Source: Ferrovibrio sp036381655 (GTDB lineage: Bacteria > Pseudomonadota > Alphaproteobacteria > Ferrovibrionales > Ferrovibrionaceae). Taken from it: DNA of 64,000 nt. Below are positions 43,993 through 52,660 of this stretch, piece after piece; position 1 is the stretch's first letter; every line of letters begins with the position of its first letter. The DNA lies in the NCBI RefSeq assembly GCF_036381655.1, contig NZ_DASVCJ010000076.1, forward strand, positions 140,467-204,466, given 5' to 3'. The position numbers and the translations under genes are program-made. The notes under the pieces were generated by a model that saw nothing but the letters and a program-made list of their open reading frames with translations, searched no databases and was not told the DNA's origin.

Positions 43993-46410
43993 ATGCGCTG
44001 GCTCTTGCGGCTCCTGGTCATATTGCTTGTCATCGTCGGAGCCGCAGCAGCCGTCGTCTACTTCTACGCCCGCTCCTCCCTGCCCGAGGTCGACGGCCAG
44101 ATTGCCGTCGAACGGAGCCTGCAAATGCCCGTCGAGATTTTGCGCGACCGCTACGCGGTGCCGCATATCCGCGCGGCAGACCGCAACGAAGCCGCTTTCG
44201 GCCTCGGTTTCGCCCATGCCCAGGACAGGCTTTGGCAGATGGAGGTGAACCGGCGTATCGCCGCCGGCCGGCTGGCCGAGATCTTCGGCGAAAAGGCCCT
44301 GAACACCGACAAGTTCCTGCGCACGCTGGGCATCCATCGCAAGGCGGTGGCCGCCTTCTCGGCCCTGCAGCCGGAAACGCAGGCCTATCTGCAAGCCTAT
44401 GCCGATGGCGTGAACGCCTTCCTGAAAAGCCGCTCGAGCGCGCTCCCCGTTGAATTCACCATCTTCGACGTCGAACCAGAGCCGTGGACGCCGGCTGACT
44501 CGCTGGGCTGGCTCAAGATGATGGCGTGGGACCTCAGCGGCAACTGGTATTCGGAACTCGCCCGGCTCGCCCTGGCGCAGCGGCTGAGCAAGCGGCAGAT
44601 CGAGGAATTCTACCCGCCCTATCCGGGCGATGCGCCGATCGCGCTGGCCGCCAACAGCGATCTCTATGCGAAGGTGGCCAGGGCGCTCGATGCCGAGGCG
44701 CTGATGCGGGCGCTGCCGGAGCCGCCGCCCGAGGGGCTGGGCTCGAACAATTGGGTGGTGAATGGCAAGCGCACGGTGACGGGAGCGCCGCTGCTGGCCA
44801 ACGATCCCCATCTCGGCCTCACGTCGCCGTCGATCTGGTACTTCACCCATATGTCCTATCCCGGCGGCGATGCGGTCGGCGCGACCTTGCCCGGCATTCC
44901 CGGCATCATTCTTGGCCATAACGGCCATGTGGCCTGGGGTTTCACCAATACCGGCCCGGACACGCAGGATCTTTTCATCGAGCGCATCGATCCGAACGAT
45001 CCGACCCGCTACCTGACGCCGGACGGCAGCGCGGCCTTCATCGAGCGGCAGGAAGTCATCAAGGTGCGCGGCGAGCCGGATGTCATTCTCACGGTACGGG
45101 AAACCCGGCACGGACCGGTGATCTCCGATGTGCATGACGGCGCGCGCCGCCTACTGCATGACGGCTATGTACTGTCTTTCGCCTGGACCGCCCTGCGCGA
45201 TGACGACACGACGGCGGATGCGCTGGCCGGTCTCGACAGGATGACCGACTGGAACAGCTTCGTGGCCAATTTCCGCCGCTTCGTCACGCCGCAGCAGAAC
45301 ATCGTCTATGCCGACACCGCCGGCAATATCGGCTTTCTTGCGCCCGGCCTCATTCCGATCCGCAAGCCGGAAAACGACATGAAGGGGCTGGCGCCGGCGC
45401 CGGGCTGGGATGCCCGCTACGACTGGGACGGCTTCATTCCCTTCGACCGGCTGCCGCAGGCCTATAACCCGGCCAATGGCATGATCGTGACCGCGAACAA
45501 CAAGATCGTTCCCGACAGCTATCCCTATTTCCTGACCTCGGAATGGGCCGAGCCTTATCGCGCGCAACGCATCGAGCAACTGCTCCGGGAGCGCCCGGTG
45601 CATTCGGTTGAAAGCTTCAAGCAGATCCAGGGCGACCTCACATCGCTGATGGTGGCAGACCTGCTGCCGCTCATGCTGGCGGCGCCGCCGAAAGCGCAGC
45701 CCGCCAACCCGGAGCTGCCCACGGCGCTGGCCCTGCTCGGCCGATGGGACGGCACGATGGCCGCCAGCCGGGCCGAGCCGCTGATCTTCGAGGCCTGGTA
45801 CCGCGAATTGACGCGCCTGATCCTGGCGGACGAACTGGGGGAGAGTTTCCACCGGCTATGGCGGTTCCGCCCGGTCCTGATCAAGAACATCCTGAGCAAT
45901 ACCGGCGGGCAGGCGCGCTGGTGCGCCAATGTTGCGACAGGAGCGGCGACAACCTGCGCCGGGCTGATCGCCGACGCCCTGGATCGGGCGCTGGGCGACC
46001 TGAAAGCGCGCTATGGCTCCGATATGGCCCGCTGGCGCTGGGGGGACGCTCATTACGCCAAGGCCACCCACCGCCCGTTCAGCAATGTTCCGGTCCTGCG
46101 CCGGCTCTTCGAGGTGAGGGTTCCGACCCCTGGGGGTGCGTTTACCATCGATGTCGGCCGCAACGACATCTCAGATGACGCAGAGCCCTTTGCCAACCGC
46201 CATGCGCCGTCGCTGCGGGCAATCTACGATCTCGCCGACCTGAACCGGTCGCAGTTCATTGATTCGACCGGACAATCCGGCCATCCGTTATCGTCTTTTT
46301 ACCGGAATTTCGCTGCTCCCTGGGCGGCGGTCCAGTATATTCCGATCTCGACGCGGCCGGCCGATTACGAACGGGGAGCCGTCGGTCTGCTGCGTCTGGT
46401 CGGCCGCTGA
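43993..46410 (+). CDS. Penicillin acylase family protein
   Basis: An 805-residue Ntn-hydrolase of the penicillin G acylase / acyl-homoserine lactone acylase family. Residues 4-25 are a signal anchor (LLRLLVILLVIVGAAAAVVYFY). The alpha chain shows GLGFAHAQDRLWQMEVNRRIAAGRLAE; autoprocessing is expected before Ser251 in GSNNWVVNGKRT, followed by LLANDPHLGL and the ADTAGNIGFLAPG motif of the beta chain. GAGGGGAAACG precedes the ATG. The real substrate (AHL, lipid or other amide) cannot be told. It is periplasmic by topology and does not appear in an operon with its neighbours. Confidence 0.92.
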   Translation: MRWLLRLLVILLVIVGAAAAVVYFYARSSLPEVDGQIAVERSLQMPVEILRDRYAVPHIRAADRNEAAFGLGFAHAQDRLWQMEVNRRIAAGRLAEIFGEKALNTDKFLRTLGIHRKAVAAFSALQPETQAYLQAYADGVNAFLKSRSSALPVEFTIFDVEPEPWTPADSLGWLKMMAWDLSGNWYSELARLALAQRLSKRQIEEFYPPYPGDAPIALAANSDLYAKVARALDAEALMRALPEPPPEGLGSNNWVVNGKRTVTGAPLLANDPHLGLTSPSIWYFTHMSYPGGDAVGATLPGIPGIILGHNGHVAWGFTNTGPDTQDLFIERIDPNDPTRYLTPDGSAAFIERQEVIKVRGEPDVILTVRETRHGPVISDVHDGARRLLHDGYVLSFAWTALRDDDTTADALAGLDRMTDWNSFVANFRRFVTPQQNIVYADTAGNIGFLAPGLIPIRKPENDMKGLAPAPGWDARYDWDGFIPFDRLPQAYNPANGMIVTANNKIVPDSYPYFLTSEWAEPYRAQRIEQLLRERPVHSVESFKQIQGDLTSLMVADLLPLMLAAPPKAQPANPELPTALALLGRWDGTMAASRAEPLIFEAWYRELTRLILADELGESFHRLWRFRPVLIKNILSNTGGQARWCANVATGAATTCAGLIADALDRALGDLKARYGSDMARWRWGDAHYAKATHRPFSNVPVLRRLFEVRVPTPGGAFTIDVGRNDISDDAEPFANRHAPSLRAIYDLADLNRSQFIDSTGQSGHPLSSFYRNFAAPWAAVQYIPISTRPADYERGAVGLLRLVGR

Positions 46411-46521
46411 AATCTCTCGTTTTTCAATGTTCTGTTTACCACGGCCATACGATAAGACAGGGGTTGGGTTGAGCGTGCCGCATATTGTCTGGCGTGCGAC
46501 ACGGGCATGGAGCGTTGTTGA

Positions 46522-47382
46522 ATGCTGACCATTATCGGGGCGATCGTGGTGCTGGGCTGCGTGCTGGGCGGGTATCTCGCCGGCGGCGGCCATTTGGCGG
46601 TTCTCTTCCAGCCCTTCGAATTCATCATCATCTTCGGAGCCGGCGTCGGCGCGTTCATCATCAGCTGTCCCAAGCCGGTGCTGAAGCATGCCATGAGCGG
46701 CTTCAAGAAGGCGTTCAAGGGGCCGAAATACACCAAGGACGACTATCTCGAATTGCTGTCGATGCTCTACAGCGTGTTCAAGCTGGCCAAGAGCAAGGGC
46801 ATGCTGGCGCTGGAGCAGCACATCGAGAAACCGGAAGAGAGCAAGCTCTTCACCCAGTTCCCGAAATTCATGGACGACCATCATTCGATGGAGTTCCTCT
46901 GCGACTACTTGCGCCTGATGACGCTGGGCAGCGAGAATCCGCATGAGATGGAAGCGCTGATGGACATGGAGCTCGATGTCCATCATCAGGAAGAGCATCT
47001 TGCCGGTCATGCATTGACGACCTTCGGCGACAGCTTCCCGGCGCTCGGCATCGTCGCGGCCGTGCTCGGCGTCATTCACACCATGGGCTCGATCAGCGAG
47101 CCGCCGGAAGTCCTTGGCCATCTGATCGGCGGTGCGCTCGTCGGTACCTTCAGCGGTATTCTGCTCTCGTACGGCTTCGTTTCACCGATGGCCTCGGCCG
47201 CCAAGGCAACCTGGGAGCATGAAAGCAAATACATGCTTTGCATGAAGGCCGGCCTGCTCGCCCATCTGCAGGGCTATGCGCCGGCAGTCTCTGTCGAATT
47301 CGCACGCAAATCGCTGATGGCCAACGTCCGCCCGACTTTCTACGAGGTCGAGGAAGCCACCAGCAAGGTGCAAACGGTATAA
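46522..47382 (+). CDS. motA: Flagellar motor stator protein MotA
   Basis: A 286-residue membrane protein forming, with MotB, the proton-driven stator. Four membrane segments are visible (1-20, 32-50, about 168-190 and 198-218), with a large cytoplasmic loop between 2 and 3. The functionally important prolines lie in GDSFPALGIVAAVLGVIHTMG and SYGFVSPMAS. The sequence matches the MotA type common in alphaproteobacteria, with the YTKDDYLELLSMLYSVF segment. motB follows after 20 bases. Confidence 0.96.
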   Translation: MLTIIGAIVVLGCVLGGYLAGGGHLAVLFQPFEFIIIFGAGVGAFIISCPKPVLKHAMSGFKKAFKGPKYTKDDYLELLSMLYSVFKLAKSKGMLALEQHIEKPEESKLFTQFPKFMDDHHSMEFLCDYLRLMTLGSENPHEMEALMDMELDVHHQEEHLAGHALTTFGDSFPALGIVAAVLGVIHTMGSISEPPEVLGHLIGGALVGTFSGILLSYGFVSPMASAAKATWEHESKYMLCMKAGLLAHLQGYAPAVSVEFARKSLMANVRPTFYEVEEATSKVQTV

Positions 47383-47402
47383 CGATCGCGAAAGCCTGAG
47401 GC

Positions 47403-48548
47403 ATGGCGGCGAATGAGGGCGAACGCCCGATCATCGTAAAGAAGGTCAAGAAGGGCGAAGCCGGAGCGCATGGCGGCGCCTGGAAGGTTGCCTATGCCGA
47501 CTTCGTGACCGCGATGATGGCCTTCTTTCTGCTGCTGTGGCTGCTCAACGTCACCACCGACGAGCAGAAGAAGGGTGTCGCCGATTACTTCTCGCCGGCT
47601 TCGGTCAGCCGCAGCCTGTCCGGCGCCGGCGGCGTGCTGGGCGGCCGCACCATCGTCGAGGATGGCGGCAAGATTTCCAGCTTCGGGTTGCCTACCGTCA
47701 TCGTCGGCCCCTCCTCGGAAAAATCGGATCAGCCAGACCAGCCCCAATACGATCAGAAATACGAAGACGTGCACACGCCGCCGCCGGCACCCGGAGAGCA
47801 AGGTCAGCAATTCCCCGAACCTTCGGAAGCGCAGCAAGGCGCAAACCAGCAGAATGCATCCGGCCGGCAGGATGCTGCCGGGCAGTCCAATTTGCAGCAG
47901 ATCGACGCCGAGGCGGCCCGCGAGCGGCTGCAGCAGATCGAGGCCGAGAATTTCCGCCAGGCGGAAGAACAGATCCGACAAGCGATTCAGGACAACCCGC
48001 AGCTTGCCGAATTGTCCAAGCAGGTCGTTTTCGACCAGACGCCGCAGGGACTGCGCATCCAGCTCGTCGACCAGGAGCAATCCTCGATGTTCCCGTCGGG
48101 CTCGGCGCAGATGAATGAAAAAGCCCGCCGGCTGATGCAGCAGGTCGCGCAGGTCGTCGCCAAGCTGCCCAACAAGCTGGCCATCAGCGGCAACACCGAT
48201 GCCCAGCCCTTCCGCGGCCAGGGCGCGTATTCGAACTGGGAATTGTCGGCTGATCGCGCCAATGCAGCGCGCCGCGCCCTGATCGAGTCCGGCGTCGCGC
48301 CGGAACGCATCCGTCAGGTGACCGGCAATGCGGATCAGGATCCGCTGATCAAGGACAATCCGCTCGATCCGCGCAATCGCCGCATCGCCATCCTGCTCCT
48401 CAGCACGGTTCCGCCGGGCGGCAAGGCGCCGCAAAACGCTCCGCGCCCCGGCCCGCTGCACGCACCCTCGCCGCCGCCGCCGCCACCGCCCGGCCTGGAT
48501 GGACCTGGCCCAAGCAACGGTGCTATTCGTACAGCTCCATCGCGCTGA
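47403..48548 (+). CDS. motB: Flagellar motor protein MotB
   Basis: A 381-residue stator protein. The single membrane segment has the proton-binding Asp33 in AYADFVTAMMAFFLLLWLL. A plug and linker rich in Gln, Pro and Ser (60-205) leads to the peptidoglycan-binding OmpA-like domain (about 215-335) with SGNTDAQPF, NWELSADRANAARR and NRRIAILLL. The final 45 residues form a proline-rich tail including seven consecutive prolines, which is not part of the standard fold. Follows motA closely and belongs to the same operon. Confidence 0.95.
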   Translation: MAANEGERPIIVKKVKKGEAGAHGGAWKVAYADFVTAMMAFFLLLWLLNVTTDEQKKGVADYFSPASVSRSLSGAGGVLGGRTIVEDGGKISSFGLPTVIVGPSSEKSDQPDQPQYDQKYEDVHTPPPAPGEQGQQFPEPSEAQQGANQQNASGRQDAAGQSNLQQIDAEAARERLQQIEAENFRQAEEQIRQAIQDNPQLAELSKQVVFDQTPQGLRIQLVDQEQSSMFPSGSAQMNEKARRLMQQVAQVVAKLPNKLAISGNTDAQPFRGQGAYSNWELSADRANAARRALIESGVAPERIRQVTGNADQDPLIKDNPLDPRNRRIAILLLSTVPPGGKAPQNAPRPGPLHAPSPPPPPPPGLDGPGPSNGAIRTAPSR

Positions 48549-48568
48549 ACCGGATAGACGGACACGAC

Positions 48569-49069
48569 GTGACTGACCGGCCGCCTGAACTGACGCAACG
48601 AGGATCGGCGGAATACGCCGTCCTCGATCCACTTCGTGATCCCGGCCTTTTCGAGGGCGTGACCTGGCGGCGGATATTCGCCTATATGGTCGATCTCGTG
48701 GTGATTGCCGGGCTTCTTGGGCTTTATTATATCGCCGTCGCGCTTCTGACCGTCGCCACCTTTGGCCTGGTGACGCCGCTGCTGTTCGCGATCGCTGCGG
48801 CTCTTCCAATCGCCTATCACACCCTCACGATCGGCGGCCCAAGCTCTGCGACATTGGGCATGCGGCTGTTTCGCTTGCAGGTTTCCGTGTGGAATGGCGG
48901 CAAACCGGGTTATTTACAAGCGCTTCTGCACACAGCGGTCTTTTATGTCACGACCGGCTTCACGGTCGGGTTGATCCTGCTTTGGGCCCTGTTCAATAAT
49001 CGACGACGCTGCCTGCACGACATTCTGTGCGGCATGATCGTACATCGTCGGCAGGCAAAATCGGGGTGA
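48569..49069 (+). CDS. RDD family membrane protein
   Basis: A 166-residue protein with an RDD-type domain: after a short cytoplasmic N terminus come two membrane helices (IFAYMVDLVVIAGLLGLYYIAVALL, and VTPLLFAIAAALPIAYHTL), the GGPSSATLGMRLFRLQV motif and a third helix. Its start is a GTG 20 bases after motB. The R-D-D signature is partly kept (RIFAYMVDL has the first D region). Function is unknown for most members; some take part in ion transport. The position after motAB may be incidental. Confidence 0.85.
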   Translation: MTDRPPELTQRGSAEYAVLDPLRDPGLFEGVTWRRIFAYMVDLVVIAGLLGLYYIAVALLTVATFGLVTPLLFAIAAALPIAYHTLTIGGPSSATLGMRLFRLQVSVWNGGKPGYLQALLHTAVFYVTTGFTVGLILLWALFNNRRRCLHDILCGMIVHRRQAKSG

Positions 49070-49113
49070 AGATTACCCCTCCCCAAGCCTGCCAATTACG
49101 CTAAGCTCCTTTT

Positions 49114-49893
49114 TTGGAGTTAGTCACGCTGACGGACAGCGACGTGAAGCATCGCTTGCAGATACCATTGCGGCATTTCTTTGCCACTCCGCCGACACCC
49201 TGCCCTTATCTGCCGGGTCGCCTGGAGCGGAAGGTGGTGACACTGCTTGCCGGCGATGACCCCGATGGCTTGCATAATGCGCTGAGCCAGGCCGGTTTCC
49301 GGCGCAGCCAGGATCTGGCCTATCGCCCTGCCTGCGAAAACTGCAATGCCTGCGTGCCGGTGCGGGTACCGGTCGATATGTTCACCCTCGACCATAGTCA
49401 TCGCCGTGTCTGGCGCCGCAATAGCGGGGTGATCACGCGGCGGCTGCCGGCCTATGCCACCCGCGAGCATTATCAGGTTTTCCGCCGCTACGTGACCGCA
49501 CGGCACGAGGGGGGCGGCATGGCAGATATGGAATTCTCCGACTACCGTGCCATGGTGGAGGATAGCCCGGTCCGCAGCGGCCTGACCGAGTTCCGCGAGG
49601 CCGATGGCCGCCTGCTGGGCGTCTGCCTGATCGACGAGATGCATGACGGCGTTTCGCTGGTCTACAGCTATTTCGACCCGCAATTCGAGCGCCGCAGCCC
49701 CGGCAGCTTCATCATCCTGTGGCATATCCTCCATGCAGCAGAGGTCGGCCACCCCTACGTTTACCTCGGCTACTGGATCGCCGAGAGCCCAAAAATGGCT
49801 TACAAGAGCCGTTTTCAGCCCCTTGAAGCCCTGACCCCGGAAGGCTGGCGGCGTATCGACGAGAATGGGAGCCTGTGTCCTGTCGGCAGCTAG
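49114..49893 (+). CDS. bpt: Aspartate/glutamate leucyltransferase (Bpt/Ate family)
   Basis: Transfers leucine (or arginine) from tRNA to N-terminal acidic residues, marking proteins for ClpS/ClpAP degradation. The sequence contains TPPTPCPYLPGRLERKV, AGFRRSQDLAYRPACENCNACVPVRVPV, the YSYFDPQFERRSPGSF motif, and YWIAESPKMAYKSRFQPLE, all diagnostic. The start is uncertain: the frame opens at a TTG at 49114 without ribosome binding site; a GTG at 49144 (VKHRLQIPLRHFF) matches the length of homologues better. Closely follows the RDD gene. Confidence 0.9.
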   Translation: MELVTLTDSDVKHRLQIPLRHFFATPPTPCPYLPGRLERKVVTLLAGDDPDGLHNALSQAGFRRSQDLAYRPACENCNACVPVRVPVDMFTLDHSHRRVWRRNSGVITRRLPAYATREHYQVFRRYVTARHEGGGMADMEFSDYRAMVEDSPVRSGLTEFREADGRLLGVCLIDEMHDGVSLVYSYFDPQFERRSPGSFIILWHILHAAEVGHPYVYLGYWIAESPKMAYKSRFQPLEALTPEGWRRIDENGSLCPVGS

Positions 49894-49972
49894 GACCCAG
49901 CCGGCCTGCGGTTAACCCTCGGGCTGCTCTCGTTTATTGCTTGGGAATGAAACTAGAGGTATTTTCCCCGCC

Positions 49973-49993
49973 GCATACAGACGGTCTGTATGC
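49973..49993. promoter_or_regulatory. Perfect 10-1-10 palindrome upstream of takP paralogue 1
   Basis: GCATACAGAC and GTCTGTATGC flank a single G, 72 bases before the start of the binding-protein gene. A one-base loop and lack of a T run argue against a terminator. The ACAGAC-GTCTGT core is of the kind bound by TetR or GntR family repressors, but no such regulator is encoded in the window. Confidence 0.55.
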
Positions 49994-50064
49994 CTATTGT
50001 TGTTCTCCGGCGCTCCCCAGCATGGATCCGGACGACAAAAACAGCCTAGGGAGACCCATAGAAA

Positions 50065-51192
50065 ATGCTTCGCCGTAAATTCCTCAAAGGCGCCGCTCTT
50101 GCCGGTGCCGGCAGCGTGGGCGTTGCTGCCAGCTTCCCCGCCCCGGCCATTGCCCAGAGCATGCCGGAAATCAAGTGGCGCCTGCCCACCAGCTTCCCGA
50201 AGAGCCTGGACACCATCTATGGCGGCTCGGAATTCATTGCCAACCGCGTTGCGCAGCTGACGGACAATAAGTTCCAGATCCGCGCCTTCGCCGGCGGCGA
50301 GATCGTGCCGCCGCTGCAGGTGCTCGATGCCGTTCAGAACGGCACCGTCGAGGCGGGCTATACGGTCAGCTATTACTATGTCGGTAAGGACCCGACCTTT
50401 GCCTTCGATGCCTGCATGCCGTTCGGCCTGAACGTGCGCCAGCAGAATTCGTGGATGCGCAATGGCGGCGGCCTCGAGCTGATGCGCGAGTTCTTCAAGG
50501 ACTACAACATCGTCCAGTTCCCGGCCGGCAATACCGGCACGCAGATGGGCGGCTGGTTCCGCAAGGAAATCAAGACCGTCCAGGACCTGAGCGGCCTGAA
50601 GTTCCGCATCGCCGGGATTGCCGGGCAGATCCTCTCCAAGCTGGGCGTGGTGCCGCAGCAGATCGGCGGCGGCGACATCTACCCCGCTCTGGAAAAGGGC
50701 ACCATCGATGCTGCCGAGTGGGTCGGCCCGTACGACGACGAGAAGCTCGGCTTCAACAAGGTCGCCAAGTACTACTACTATCCCGGCTGGTGGGAAGGCG
50801 GCCCGCAGGTGTCGCTGTATATCAACCAGGAGCAGTGGGCGAAGCTGCCGAAGACCTACCAGGCCGCCCTTGAGACTGCGTCCTCCGAAGCCGTTGTTTG
50901 GATGCTGGGCAAGTACGATTCGCAGAATCCGGCGGCCCTGAAGCGGCTGATCAGCACCGGCACCCAGCTCCGGCCCTTTCCGAAGGCCGTCATGGATGCC
51001 GCTTACGACGCCGCCAACGAGCTTTACGCCGACATCTCGGCCAAGAACCCGAAGTTCAAGAAGATCTACGACAGCTGGGTCAAGTATCGGGACGAGCAGC
51101 TTCTGTGGTTCCGAGTCGCCGAAGGCACCTTCGACAATTACATGGCGTCGACCACGCGTCGGACCTCCAAGGCCAAGAAGAAGAAAGGCTGA
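50065..51192 (+). CDS. TRAP transporter solute-binding protein, TakP-like (copy 1)
   Basis: A 375-residue binding protein close to TakP, the 2-oxoacid-binding protein of Rhodobacter. The N terminus RRKFLKGAALAGAG with cleavage near AIAQS looks like a twin-arginine signal. Family blocks include SFPKSLDTIYGGSEF, AGGEIVPPLQVLDAV, NTGTQMGGWFRKEI, GLKFRIAG with the substrate arginine, and GGGDIYPALEKGTIDAAEWVGP, followed by YYYYPGWWEGGP. The C terminus is a basic tail, SKAKKKKG. AGGGAGA precedes the ATG. Substrate: probably a 2-oxoacid or related carboxylate (inference). Confidence 0.93.
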   Translation: MLRRKFLKGAALAGAGSVGVAASFPAPAIAQSMPEIKWRLPTSFPKSLDTIYGGSEFIANRVAQLTDNKFQIRAFAGGEIVPPLQVLDAVQNGTVEAGYTVSYYYVGKDPTFAFDACMPFGLNVRQQNSWMRNGGGLELMREFFKDYNIVQFPAGNTGTQMGGWFRKEIKTVQDLSGLKFRIAGIAGQILSKLGVVPQQIGGGDIYPALEKGTIDAAEWVGPYDDEKLGFNKVAKYYYYPGWWEGGPQVSLYINQEQWAKLPKTYQAALETASSEAVVWMLGKYDSQNPAALKRLISTGTQLRPFPKAVMDAAYDAANELYADISAKNPKFKKIYDSWVKYRDEQLLWFRVAEGTFDNYMASTTRRTSKAKKKKG

Positions 51193-51225
51193 TCGCCTTA
51201 ATCTTCAACAGCTTGAAATTACTGC

Positions 51226-51252
51226 AAAGCCCCGCTTCGGCGGGGCTTTTTT
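51226..51252 (+). terminator. Rho-independent terminator after takP copy 1
   Basis: A ten-base-pair stem AAAGCCCCGC / GCGGGGCTTT with a TTCG tetraloop runs into a T tract, 33 bases after the stop. Transcription of copy 2 therefore probably needs its own promoter in 51253-51393. Confidence 0.95.
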
Positions 51253-51393
51253 ATTCGGCGTTGCCCTTGGGTAACCAATTTCGTAATCTCCTGCCATCGT
51301 TCCTCCGTGGGGTGAAATGGGGGGCGGTCGGTAACGGGCCATAAGAGCCCGGCCCGTCAGCCGACAAAGTCTTAACTAGGGAGAAGATATCCA

Positions 51394-52527
<1,134 letters not shown>

Positions 52528-52550
52528 GTTTCGGCTCTACCGAGTATTCG

Positions 52551-52580
52551 AAAGGCCCCGCATTGCGGGGCCTTTTTTTT
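52551..52580 (+). terminator. Rho-independent terminator after takP copy 2
   Basis: An eleven-base-pair stem AAAGGCCCCGC / GCGGGGCCTTT with a three-base loop is followed by eight T residues. Position, 24 bases after the stop, fits the plus-strand gene. Confidence 0.95.
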
Positions 52581-52600
52581 CATGCCCGAACTTTCCCATA

Positions 52601-52634
52601 CCAAAAGCAAAGAGGCGGCCAAAAGGCCGCCTCT
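52601..52634 (-). terminator. Terminator for the dctQM genes
   Basis: AGAGGCGGCC and GGCCGCCTCT pair around a four-base loop (52611-52634). On the minus strand the stem is followed by TTGCTTTTGG, a moderately T-rich tract, which suits the end of the large-subunit gene 27 bases before. Confidence 0.75.
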
Positions 52635-52660
52635 GCGCTGATTGAAGCTAACTGTCCGGC

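Noticed and set aside
47340..48809. 489-codon minus-strand frame across motB
   Set aside because: Antisense to motB and part of the RDD gene, both of which are clear.
49973..49993. Palindrome read as a terminator after the Bpt gene
   Set aside because: The one-base loop cannot close an RNA hairpin well and no T tract follows on either strand.
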